A stretch of DNA of 64,000 nucleotides. Origin: Microbotryum silenes-acaulis. Taxonomy: Eukaryota > Basidiomycota > Microbotryomycetes > Microbotryales > Microbotryaceae. The stretch spans positions 2,170,001-2,234,000 of the forward strand of contig QPFY01000002.1 of assembly GCA_003665825.1 (NCBI GenBank), written 5' to 3'. Below are positions 1 through 11,600 of this stretch, in pieces. Numbering within the stretch: position 1 is the first letter of the stretch; the number at the start of each line of letters is the position of its first letter. The notes below the pieces were generated by a model that saw only the letters and a program-made list of their open reading frames with translations, was not told where the DNA came from and searched no databases. A program made the position numbers and the translations under genes.

Positions 1-2779
1 GACGGCCTCTGCTGAGTGATGCCCTCGAAAATCGAACCGTCGTAGAACGTCGACGCGGCGATCGAGACACCCGAGAAAGAGGGTCGTCGAGGAAGTAGAC
101 CGCCCATTCCTCCTTTCGGGTTCGTACGCATGTGCGCATGGGACGACGAAGCCGGTGACTGATAGGGCTCCTTCGGCGTCATGCCCCAACTCTGATCTCC
201 CGTGTTCGTGCTCCAAAGCGAAGATCGTGACGGCAGTCGCAAGCTGGCCGACTGTCCATCGCTCAGACTCTCCGGGTAAGACGTCATCGCGCGGTCCAAG
301 CTCGAGGCGTTGTCAGATGTCGCCAGCGGTGCGCTCGACACGTGTATCGGGTAGTTGGACATGCCCGACGCGATGCTGCTGGAGTCATCGGGATAATACC
401 GATAGCCAGAGTTCGAATCGCCACGATCGACATTGGGAAGGAAGCGACCGTTCGCCTCGGTGCCGACCTGGAACGGCGGCTTGTAATGCGACGGGGTATG
501 CCCATGTGCGGGAGGTAGTACTCGAGGAGAAGGAGCGCTCGGTGCAATCGAGGCCGACGCCGCCGAGGTCGTCGAGATAGTGAGCCCGTTCAACGATGGC
601 GCCTGGTACATCGATTCTTGCGTCGCGGGGATTGCAGCTTTGGCCGATCCGGGGGCTCGATACGGCGCGTAGCGGTAGGCGACCTCGCGGAAGTAGGCGT
701 GGTCAATGCATTGTCGAGCCGTCAGGCGGGCGCGGGGCTCGTAGCGCAGCAAATCGGCGATGCAGTCGATCATTTGCGGCGATACCGTGTTCGGATCGAA
801 CAAACTTGTGAACGTCCGCGGCGGAATCTGCGTCCGAGGTCGGTAGCTCGTTCAAAGTCAGCTCTATTCAGAGACCCACGATCTCGTGCACCAACCTTTG
901 AGAACGCGAACCCGACATCTTTCGCCATCTTCACACCTCTCGGCCATAGCCCTCCACCCCGTGTTCTTCCCCTTTCATCAACTCCATAATCCGTACTCGG
1001 ATCACCCAACACCTCGCAGATCTTGAACACCTGATCGACCTCGCTGTCACCGGGGAATATCGGTTTGAGTGTTAGAACCTCGAGCATGATCGTCCCCAAG
1101 GCCCACATGTCGACAGGGTTCGAATAATCGCGAGACCGCAGCAAGACCTCGGGTGCTCGATACCACCTCGTCGAGACGTATTCCGTGTACGGCGGTTGAC
1201 TCGCCGTTTCTCGCGCCAGACCGAAATCCGCGAGTTTGACGCTCACGACGACGTCCTTTTCCGGTGGTGTCGTCGCGTTGGCGAACAAGGACGAGGCAGG
1301 ATAGTCGGCCAAACCGGTGGTGGTGATCAAGAGGTTCTCAGGTTTCATATCGCGATGAAAGAAGCCGGATCGATGAATGTGGTCGAGCCCGGCGAGGATT
1401 TGTTCGAATATGGACGCGGTCAAACCGGACGCGAGTGGCCGCCCTTTGCGCGATTTGGTGAGTTGGTACAGGTTCCCCTCCATGCATTCGAATACGAAAT
1501 AAAGCTCCTTTGACGAAGGGAGTAGAAATGCGTCATATAATGGAATAATATTGGGGTGCATCGGGATCGATTGAAGGGACTGTGCAAGGGATGGTAGTCA
1601 TGGTGATCAATCAGCACACTGCGGACGACAAGCATGAGCGAACGAGTGCCGCCGACGCACCTTGAGTTCCTTAAGTTTTGTACATTCCGCCCATCCTCCT
1701 TCGAAGGCCTTTTTCATCCTCTTGATCGCGACCAGCCGCTTCCCCTTATATTCCGGTCTCGAACTCGGCCCCGGCAGTAACGTCCCCGGCGGAAGCTGCA
1801 AATCGGAATGCCAATCCGCTAGCCAGACCGTACCAAAGGACCCGTCGCCGACCTCCTTGATGATGGTGTACGATCTCGGTTCGAGCGGTGGGAGGAACTG
1901 CCTCGCTATCGGGGGGAAGTTGAGCATTGGCGGGGAAAACTTATGCCCTCGCGAACTGGTGCTGTGCGCCGACGCGGGCGAGGTCAGACCGGAAGCCAGC
2001 GAGTCCGAGTTGGACGTCGAGCGATCGTGGACCCAGGAGCCGCCCGAAGACGAGGACGAGACATGAAGCGGTTGGTGCGGTCGAGGTGCATGGTGGGACG
2101 CGTAAGAGGATGTCGGACTCGGCCGTGGTAATGTTGACGATTGGGACGGGTGTTGATGCAGCGGTGAGCTGGCGAGACCACTAGCCGCGCCGTTAAATGA
2201 CGATGCAGCGCTATGCGATGACCGAAACCAAGAAGCCGCTCCGCTCCCAGAGCCGCCGGCCGCGGGGGTGGTGCTAGTCGAGGCGGAAGTCGAGGCCGAA
2301 CCGTTCGAAGCGAGGGAAGGCGAGTGGTGGTGGTGGTGATTGTGCTGATGCTGGTGCTGCTGGTGCTGCTGCTGCTGCTGCTGCTGGAGCTGGTGGTGGA
2401 GATGCTGCTGTTGCGATTGCGCGTAGGCTTGCGAATGGCGAGCCGACGAGGGCGACGGCAGCCGAGACGGCGAGGGCGAATTCGAGTTCGACGAGGAGGC
2501 TCGGTTCAGCAGTCCGTGCAGTGAACTGGTCGAGGCTGCTGCGTGAGAGGACCCGGCAGCGCCATAGTCTCCTAAGCCGGCCGAGAGCGTCGACCATGAA
2601 CTTGACGCGTGATTAAACGCGGAGGTTGGTGATGCAGCCGCCACTGCTGCTCCCGCGCGAGACGCTAGCTCGTACTTTGGGCCGGTCATGCCCGCGACGC
2701 CATTGTAATGATGTCCCGGACCGACGACGACCTCATTGTTGCTGCAACTCGGTCCCGCCACCAACGCCGCTGGTGCCAT
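1..2779 (-). CDS. Ime2/RCK-family Ser/Thr protein kinase, 3' end off the window
   Basis: Protein kinase of the Ime2/Mde3/Crk1 (MAK/ICK-like) group, which acts in meiotic or morphogenetic signalling in fungi. I place three coding exons: 1661-2779, 896-1579 and 827 downwards, the last open to the window edge, so the C-terminus is missing. A long Ser/His/Gln-rich N-terminus (about 280 residues, with Gln and His runs near 2320-2410) precedes the kinase domain. The domain shows the Gly loop [25 protein letters not shown] and [13 protein letters not shown], with Thr-x-Tyr in the activation loop as usual for this group. The start at 2779 is the first Met of a low-complexity region that fits a coding N-terminus; an in-frame Met further upstream (to 3133) is possible. 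Identity as a CMGC kinase is secure; the exact subfamily is inferred from the activation loop and the long tails. Confidence 0.85.
2320..2410 (-). repeat. CTG/CAG-type trinucleotide tract coding for Gln and His
   Basis: Imperfect tgctgctgctg and tggtggtggtg tracts inside the kinase N-terminus encode consecutive Gln and His residues. Such tracts are length-variable in fungi. Confidence 0.8.
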
Positions 2780-5700
2780 GACCGGAACCTCTCTCCCTGT
2801 GTGTGTCTCTCTCTCGGAGATGCCGACCCCTTCGTCGCTGGTCGTCGTCTGGTCGGTTTCAGCCCGAGGGCTCGAGGCAATCCTCGTGCGCCTGCAACGA
2901 TCCCCGCGCGTCGATCGAAACCCGGCGGCTCTTGGACCGGTGGCCTCTGGGTGTGTGGGGGGGTAGCAAGTCACGGGTGTCGCCTTCCTCTGCAGGACGT
3001 TGATGTGATCAACTAGTGGGTTGCAGTCGATGTAATGTGGCGGGCCATCGAAGGTGACGAGAGGGCAAAGTAAAGAACGAGCGTGGGGGTCGAGTAGCGT
3101 GTGTGGTGTGTGGGAGACACGAGGGAGAGGCAAACGGGGCTAAGTCAGGCCCAATAAACCGATTACGCTTACGATGGGGAACTTTTGGGCTGAGCAAGCC
3201 GGGGGCAAAGCGAAAGCGGACGTCCACGACCTGGACCGACGCGTGCAAGCGTAGGAAAAAAAAGAAGAAAAAATCTGGCTGCGACACAACATCAAGTACT
3301 CATGAGTCTCGTCAAACCCAGTTCACGGCTAGAGCGAACTGCGAGAGCGTGGGGCTAGGAGGGGCTAGGAGGGGCTAGGGGGCACCAGGGTATTGGATTC
3401 TGTGCCGACCTCGCCCCCTAATAAGCCGTTCCCTTCCCGTCACCGTAAGCGCGCTTTTTTAATCGAAAATAGCCACTTCCAAACACAAAAAAAATGGGCA
3501 GGCCATACTCGAATGGAACCGTCCAACCCCAGGGCCTTTGTAACTGAATTGGGCGCGACACTCCACCCGCCCGCCACTAGCCCGCGCCCCAATTCCGAAG
3601 GCGACTAGTGGTTAATTCTGGGAGCACTAGGGCTCGTTTTTGGAAGCACCCGCTCGGCAGCACTAGCAGCCGCAGCTTGCCTTGAAACGGACTGGGGGGC
3701 CAAGTGCGTTTCAAACAAGGTCGAGTGTGGGGGTTCGTCGAGACCCTAAAGAAGGATCGTTGCCGCGTGCTATTTCGAAATCAGGTACACAAACCACACT
3801 CTTTCCCCTGTATGTCGATCCCAACGCTCGCTGTACCGGCTCGAAGATGATGGGCGTTCGTCCTCGTCGTCTGAGCAAACTTAGGTGTTTCGACGCTATG
3901 GCCAGCTCAAATTTAACCATGTTGTAGACGTGTGCGTGCCAGAGTGCACGCTCGATCGACGCGGCCGGTCTACGGCGATCACTTTGATGCCCGCGCGCCA
4001 GGTTTGTCTCTGCTGCCTGCGGATCACCGTCGGCGCGCAGACGTTGTAACTGCATCTGCACAAATGCAAGGAGGCGACAAGCTTTTGTCGGTGGCAATTC
4101 GTCACGAGGAAGATGTGACGTTTGAAAGATGTGAAATCCTCGGACGATCAAACACGGTACCTAAGAGCGCAAGTTGTGAAAATTTCGACGACGGCGACTC
4201 GGGAGTCTCGGTCGAGGGAGACGTGAGGATGTCGACGCCAAGCCAGTCCGAGCCAAACTGAAAAGGGCTCCTGTTAGCCGAAGTCAGCGGGGCGGGACTC
4301 GACCGCGCGCCTCTACATGCGGGCATGGGAAGGTTGGCCCCTTTCGCCAGTTCTCGCCCGCGCCAAAATCGCTTTCAGGATGGGTAAGGGCCACATTTGG
4401 GCGGTCTCCCGGTCTCCCCAAAGTCATACCGCTGGTGGCTGATCATGGCGTGGTAGTCGAGTCATCGACCCAAGGGAACATCGATCAAAGCGGCATTGAG
4501 CTGACCTCGATACGGGGTGCCCGGTTCCCTATCCGCGTTTCGCTTCAGATCCGCCACGTGCCGGGCTCGGCCGCCTTCGGCGGTCGGCAGAGGTGGATAA
4601 GAACGGAAGCGATGGCGTCATCAATATGACTCATTCGCTCAGGCGCCCGGTTGGCCCATCCCCACGTCGGCGACGACCTCGCATACCTCTCTCTCTTCTT
4701 CTTTCCATCAGCTTGGATCGACCTCTCGTCGGCCGTGCAAACGCGACGATCCGTGCACTACCTTGGTCACGTTTTGAGATTCGCGTCGGGATCAATCATA
4801 CCGGCATCCTCCCGACCCATGAGTGCTTTCGTTCTCGTCCTTGCTTTTGCTCGCTGCTCGTCGATCGAGTGGAACCGCTGTCTTTGAATCCGCTGGTGGT
4901 GCTCGGACTCCTGCCGACCCCAAGCCCTTTACTGCATGATTACACTCACCTTTCACAGCCCCGCGATGGGTCAATTGTGTTTACCCCCAATGATATCACT
5001 TTCAAACTGGGTTGTGCAATCGGTGAGTCAGCTTGTCGGTCGATGAGTCGCACAGCAGGCGGTCGCACAGAGGGGTGTCGCCTCGACCTCCTCGGTCTGA
5101 TGGTGCTCTCCTTGCCACTCGGCGACCTGATAACTGACACTACCACATGTTCGATACTCTGCACTAGATCGATGAGAACGCGGAAACGCGATGCTTCTCA
5201 CCCACGAAAGTGCAATACTGTCCGACCGAAGAAAAAGGCTCTGAATGTGGTTGGGAAGAAGTGAGCGATCGACTTCGAAAAGCCTGCCAAGCCTCGGTCG
5301 CGCTCTCGGACTTGTGTTTAGAGTTGCAAGAGAAGATGATGGGCTTCGGAGCGTCATTTGGAGATGCGATAAGTGTAGGATGTCCTGCTGGTGAAGCTCA
5401 CAAGACGGCGAAGTATGGTGAGTCAGCTCGTGCGACGTTCCGTTTCAAAATTTACCCGACTCAACCTTATAGCCTGCCGGTAACGCCGCACGTAGAGGGA
5501 GGTAAGGTGCGCCTCTGATAGGCATAAGATTTGTTCTCTTGTCGTGCATTTTTTTTAGATAGAAGTAGATTATATCCATCTCTTGGTGAATGGTATCTGG
5601 TTCGGAGATGCGGTCGCGTCGACCCTGATTGAGTGAGGTGCGTAGTCTACCACCGTGCGAAGAATGCGGGCGAGGGGGGTGAGGCCCCGGTCGAGTCCTT

Positions 5701-6969
5701 ACTACCTCTTTATAAAAACAAGTATTGATCCGTGACCAATGTACCTAAAAGCTCTGGTAGGGCAGAGTTACAATCTGCCGTTCCTGACTGCTAAACTAAA
5801 AAGTCGTAACTAGAGCTCGATGGTTCTAGCTACGTAGAGGCTACTTAGAGGGCTGTTCTGTAATGCATTCCCTGACACGCAGGCTAATGTCTCAAAGTGC
5901 ACAAATAGTTCGTCGCAAGCTGGGAATGGTGATTTTCGAGAAAAGCCAATCATGTTTTGAATTTAAAATTCCCCGGCCCTCGATCACTACCAGTCGTTGC
6001 CTTTGCTTGAATGCAGCTCCTCCGATTTTTTAGAAAACATCTAGGCCTTCTTGCAAGTATGCTGCTACCACAGAACACTTATAAGCATTCCAGTAGCTGT
6101 TCTGCAATGACTCTGGGCTATATTCCTGGCCGACTCGGAGGGCTTCGGCTACGCCACACCAAGCCGATCAAGCTTCATACAAGATGCTCGAATGATCGAC
6201 GGTGGGTGTCTTTCCAAACCCCTCAACAACACATCTTGACACCAATTCGAACCGGTCAATGGTCGCGAAAGCGCATTTGATCCTTTCCGGCGCATTCGGA
6301 GGCGTAACGTCGCTTAACTTGATCGCCAGTACCGCTCGAGTTCTGGAATTCTGCCCTAAAGTAGGCCTGGCCTGAGACTGACAAGTGCATGACCTCCCCG
6401 ACCCCTTTGTTTGACCAGACCCAAGACACACACTTATCACGAAATACCCGCCATTTCGTTCCATCGACTCCATCGGTCCGTTCGTCTAGCCCTCGGAAAA
6501 ACCATTTAAAAAAACAAAAGCCAAGCCTTGATCCCACCCTGACCCAAGCTAAAACGCTCGAGTCGGACCATCCCCGAGGCTAGAAAGAAAGAACTACGCA
6601 GCTTCTGTCTTCTGTGTGGGGGTTGCGCTTGGGCTCGTCGCGCGCGCCTGCCGGGCGCGTCACCGAGCGCCGAGGCAGAATCGAGACTCGAGAGCTGCCC
6701 CGAACTCAGTTTGGGGTCAAGATCGGGTCTCCTGTCCGGGAGGAATTCATTCAGGGGCTTACTGAGTGCTTTACATTGTTAGTGCATATCTGCTCGGGCC
6801 GAACGAAGCCCAAATTTTTCGGCTCACCCGCCCGGTTGATGAACCTTTTAGATCAGTTTCGCGTTCTTGCCCTGGATGTGGAAATATCAACCGAGTTGGA
6901 GAGAGTGGTTTACATTGCTTGATAAGTTCATTCTTTGATCCCTACTCGACGAACGATGGGAGCTTCTTG
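2780..6969. other. Gene-poor interval between kinase and acyltransferase
   Basis: Over 4 kb between the kinase start and the LOA1-like stop codon. No reading frame in it has the intron pattern and recognisable family features of the neighbouring genes. It contains the presumed promoter of the kinase, a decayed element at about 4590-5460 (listed separately), and an AT-richer tract at about 5520-6150. I see no tRNA or rRNA. Confidence 0.6.
4590..5460 (+). pseudogene. Decayed copy of an intron-bearing gene element (copy 1)
   Basis: This stretch is colinear with about 27335-28270 and clearly related, although diverged. Shared blocks include the motif around gtcatcaatatgactcat (4613), a Thr/Leu/Ser-coding block at about 4675, an AsnHisThr-coding block at about 4795, the intron end and exon around cacagccccgcgatgg (4958), the intron start tcggtgagtcagcttgtcgg (5020), ctgcactagatcgatg (5160) and a terminal gtgaagctcacaag block (5390). 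Conserved donor and acceptor sites between the copies suggest an ancestral spliced gene. The position matching the ATG of copy 2 (27436) reads ACG here, and one exon phase disagrees with copy 2, so this copy is probably dead. No family recognised. Confidence 0.45.
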
Positions 6970-8440
6970 TCATCGCTTCTTCGCCTTGCCGATCCCCCCC
7001 ACCGAACTTGACTTGAGTTTTAAAAAACCGTCCTTCATCTCCCAATCGATCCCTTTGACCCTCTTCCACCTACCCGTACTCGCCAACGTTTCAGCGAGGA
7101 CCTCCATCTCTTCTTTCCTTGGTGTGGAGGAAAGGGAAGGTGATTCGGAGGGGTGGAGGCGGCGGATGTGGAGGGTGGTGGTGAAGGGAGTTGAGGTCAG
7201 GGAGAAAAGGTGGGGGAGGGGGGTGGAGTCTGGGATGGGGTAGGTCGCGGAGGGGACTAGGCGGGTCGGGAGGGGGTACCTTGATGAAGTATGAGACTTG
7301 GATTTAGTGTTTGGCGTATCAATTCTTCACCACCAAGACCCGATAACCTACTTGAAGGAAAGCAAGAAGAGTCTGAGCGCCTTGGTCGCCCCACCCGTCG
7401 TCTTCGGCGGCACCAATTCACCGAGCTTCAACAATGCACGGTTGTTGCTCGTCGTCGCTTCAGGGAACCAGACGAGCGGTCTGTTGGTCTTTGAGACGGC
7501 TTCTTCCAATGTCATGCCTCGCTCACTGCGCTCGGGAAGCTTGCCGCTGGATAGTAGGGCGGTGGTAAGGCATACAACTCGGTAGGAGGTGATGAGTGAG
7601 GGTGAAGATGACGAGGCTTTCGAGCCTAGGGATGAGCACGGCAAGAGGAAAGAAGGGTTGTACCTGACATTGAGTTCATCGGCGTCAGTATCGTATTGTC
7701 GTGAGAGTAAGAACATGATCGAGACGGGCAAAGGGCTTACCGGAACGCGAGGTAGAGCACGTCGACGTAGGAAGAAGAATTGGCGACAATGAGGTCACCG
7801 GCGCGGGGTGTGAACGGTACCGATGGAGGGGATCGCCTGAGAATCGCCAGGGACAAACATTGAGTGGAGAAGCAAGAGGAAATTGCGAGTCGTCGAACGC
7901 ACCCTGTACGCCGGAGGGAAACGGTCTCGGTCGATATCCAGGCCAGTCCGAGGAGAAAGAGCATGGTGCGACATATGAGCGCGGTGAGGATCCTGGTCAA
8001 GACCGAGTGCAGCGGTGGGACGACGCGCTGTGATGGGATAAAGGTGAGCAGGTTGAATCGACGTCTGTCCCACGCAAATTTTTCATTCACCAGAGTGGTC
8101 ATGAGGAGCTCGACGAGCAACCAATGCGCCAGGATGAGCAGCACGACCAGCAGGGTCCGGACGAAGCCGAGCAGCCACTTGAAGGGCGTGACGATCACCT
8201 TGACGGCGGGAGGCACGGCATCAGTTGACGCGGGCAGGGGGTACACGAGCGGTGCGATGCCCGTCGAAGGGTCCTGCCGGATCGTCCACATCGCAGGTCA
8301 GTAGTGAACCGGGAGCGATGTCATAATGTCACCACGGGGCGAGCATGTGGAGCCGCGAGTCGAGAGAACTTAATTGCGGTGATGCAAGATGGCCACAGGA
8401 AGGGATCTGGACTGACCCTGTACTTGGAATATTTTTCCAT
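6970..8440 (-). CDS. LOA1: Lysophosphatidic acid acyltransferase-like protein, LOA1/VPS66 type
   Basis: Membrane-bound fungal acyltransferase related to yeast Loa1/Vps66 (YPR139C), which acylates lysophospholipids at the ER and lipid droplets. The first coding exon is only 24 nt (8417-8440, peptide MEKYSKYR). It splices at 8273 to DPSTGIAPLVYPLP, matching the family N-terminus. A hydrophobic stretch around LLGFVRTLLVVLLILAHW follows. Then come GDLIVANSSSYVDVLYLAFR, which stands where acyltransferases carry their first motif, and WFPEATTSNNRALLK, the conserved PE-(G/A)-T-SN block. A last exon (about 7283 to 6970) encodes an IRRLHPSESPS segment. In the middle (about 7790-7920) a possible extra intron could not be reconciled with the frame, so I leave it as coding. 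It is convergent with nothing nearby, and its start faces NUP192 with about 250 bp between them. Confidence 0.75.
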
Positions 8441-8690
8441 CCCTCTACGGTGCGCGGTGGCCCAGGGAAAAAGACAGAGCAAGCCAGAGGTGAAGATGCT
8501 TGAAAGACCAGGAAAGGCCGAAGATGAGTGCCGCTCCCAGCCGCGCGTTTGCCGAGATGCGCTCTGATTCGCTGCTTGGCGCTTGACTCTGCGCGTCACT
8601 GCTCGCAGTCGCTGCGAGTTCGCACCCCTCACCCCGCAGCACACCACACCACACCACTTCCGCACTTCCCTCATTTGGAGACGAACCGCC

Positions 8691-11600
8691 ATGGATCGGT
8701 TCGTACGCCTGTCGAGCTTCCTCGAGAACTGCCTCGCCAACCCGGACCCTTCGCTCGTGTCCAAGCTGCAGCTCAAGCTCGAACGCGCGCGACCGGCCCT
8801 GCTCGACCTGTTGGACCTCGTACCCAAGAGCAGTACAGAGAGGCAGCAACTCGAGAAAGGTACGTTCTTCATCCTCGCGCGATGAACGTCCCCGAGCTGC
8901 GTTGCCGACTGAACGCTTCTCTGTCCACTGTGCATCTAACCCCCACTCACTCCTTCATCAATGCTCGCTTCCTGCCGCTCGGCAATCCACACCCAACGTC
9001 TCCAACAGGCTCCTTCACCTACGTGGCCACGGGCACAAACTACCCCGCTGGCCCCGCGCTCGTCAAGGACATCCTCTTCCTCGCGGACCAGCTCTCCATC
9101 TCCGAACACCTCGCCGCCTCCCTCGTCTCGTACGCCATCAACGCCAAGCCCAGAGCCGGCAGGGGTAGGGCCGAATCAGGTCTCGTCGTCTTTCTGGACG
9201 AACGAGCCGCCTTGATCGCGTCTCTGCACGCCATATGGAGAGGCGCACTCTCTGCCGATGAAAGGCTCGCCGCGAGCGGACTGCAACGCGTGTTCGAGCG
9301 AGAAACGGAGGAGCTTGTGCGTGGCAAAGGTGCTTCCGTCAATGTCGATGCCAACGACAAGAACAAGAAGGGCACCTGGGTCCGAAAGCTCGTCGAGGCG
9401 ATAGAGCATCTGCGAATCCAGTCCGCCGCGCTGCGGAGCAAGCTTGAGCAACCCCTCGCAACCGGAGGTGCCGGCTTCTCATCAGCTCTTGTACCAGCAC
9501 AAGGTTCGACGTCATCACCATCCGGCAACTTTGCCGATGAGGTGGTCGAGATGCGAGTTCAGCGTTACGACGACGAGCGCCGCGGCCTCGCCCAGCTCCT
9601 CTTCTTCCTGGGCGCTGCTCGACAGATCAACAAGGACGAGTTGCTCGCGCTCGCCCGACGAGTCTCGACCACCGAAGCGAACGATCCCGCTGCCGTCTAC
9701 CTCCTCGTCGCTCTACTGGCCGCTTTGGACTGTTCTGATGAAAGCTCGACCGAATTCTTCTACCCGCTCTTCACCGACTCGGCCTTTGTCAACTCGTTCA
9801 ACCAGCTCCTGCAGGGCAAGTGGGCCGTACCCCAACTCAAAGCGGCTGTACACCTGCAGTGGACCAGTTTCCTCGATGCCGCAGCTCGCGCGGTTCCCAA
9901 CTTTGAGACCGATGGAGGCGAATTCGTCGACGCGCTGACCTGGCAGGCGCTCGATGCTGGCGTCTTTGGCTTCCTGGGTCGTTCTGTCCTTGCGTTCAAG
10001 ATGGACTCGGAGTCGAGCGAGATCTGGAGTACCGTCGGTTCGGACGCGACAGCTTTGTCGAGTGGGTCCACGGTTGAACCTTGGTTCCAAGAGCACGTGA
10101 CGCAGCAAATTGAGGTTCTCGTGCTCGACGTCTTAACGAACAAGATCTCGATCCTGCGAAAGCTGCGCAACCGCGAAGAGGACGTCGAATCGACCTCGCA
10201 CCGCGGTGGTGGATTCCGGAGCTCGCAACGCTCGAGGGCTGCCGGGGGAGATCACGATGAGCACCCCATCATCGCACGGCACGACCTTGAAGCCTTCTTC
10301 CTCCTCATTGCGACCCTTTACCGCGGTGAACCCGATTCGGGGCTCAAATTTTGGGAAGAAGTCCTTGAAGATGGGTCGACGCACGCCATGACGAGTCGGT
10401 TGTCTGCGTTCCTGCGGTGGGGTTCGGAATGCCGACCTCCAGCGATGATGAGGGCTTTCTACGAGATGGTGGCCAGCCTCGCGTCGGGTCCCATCTCTGC
10501 GACGTACGCCTTCGAGTTCCTCGGCTCCTCGGACAATGGCACCAAGAATGGCATGCAAGCCTCGCCGACGTTCTCGTGGTCGGCTTTGTTCGGTGCGCTC
10601 GAGTTCTACCACACGAACCTCCCCGATCGACCGATGGAGGCAGGTGCGAATGCGGAGGGCGTGCTCGGCGAGATGCCACCGGAAGAGGTGCCGATCCTGC
10701 GCTCGTTCGTGCGATTGCTGAGGCAGGTCGTCAGTTACTCGGACGTTGCTCGAGCTACCTTGTACGACAACCAACGACATCGCCCTATCGCGACCTTGTT
10801 CGCTCTGTTGAGCCGACCCATACCCATCGAGCTCAAGGCAAGTCTCATCTCCGCTATTGCTGCCTTTTCTCGGCCCGGCGGAACGTTTGGCGTCGACGTT
10901 GCTCGCCGAACATGGACCGCGCTCGAACAGAGTCAAATTCTGCCCACGTTGGCGCCATCGGAAGGGAGGGACGCTCGTGGAGGGGCCGGTTTGGCGATGG
11001 GACGAACAGGTGGCTTTTTGCGGGGCCCAGGTCCGCTCAGCATCGAAGGAGGGCTCTTTACTGAGCTGGAAGAGGTCGAGGCGCCAAACAAGGTCTACCC
11101 GGAATCGACGGCCTTTGTCCAGCTCCTCAATACGCTCATTCACACCCCTTCGACGCTCGAGCCTCTGCGCCGAGGCGTGGAGATCGACTCGCATACGATC
11201 CCCGACAACTTGGGCGCGCCACATCGAGCCCCCGGTATCGATCCGTATCTCAAGTTCGTGATCGACGACCTGTTGCTCAAGACGGGTGCGCGTGAATTCG
11301 CCGACCAGCGCGAACGGTGGAAGGTCACAGACGCGTGCTTGTTGTTTGTAGAGAAATGCCTGGCCTCGTACGACCTCGGGCCTTTCCTTGCTTGGATCTC
11401 TGCGGGCGGCCAAAGGGCTTCGGGGAACAACGCCTCGGCTTTGACACCACTAGCGCACCTCACGGTCCACCCTGGATTCGAGATCCTCACTCGCTTGCTC
11501 AGCTCCGGACCTCTGCTCGACCAGATCCTCACCATCATCATCGCCGGCCAGGATGCGATTCAAAACAACCTCGCTGGGACGCCTTTGTTCACGTCGTGCA

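Noticed and set aside
155..989. Plus-strand open frames of 71-141 codons at the left edge
   Set aside because: They are antisense to the kinase C-terminal exon, whose minus-strand reading is continuous and conserved around the kinase domain.
5700..5830. Possible tRNA-like segment (agctctggtagggcagagtt ... gatggttc)
   Set aside because: No consistent acceptor stem, D-loop or anticodon arm could be paired; there is no proper T-loop consensus at the right spacing.
10133..11413. 426-codon minus-strand open frame inside NUP192
   Set aside because: Arg-rich antisense shadow; the plus strand is conserved nucleoporin coding sequence.
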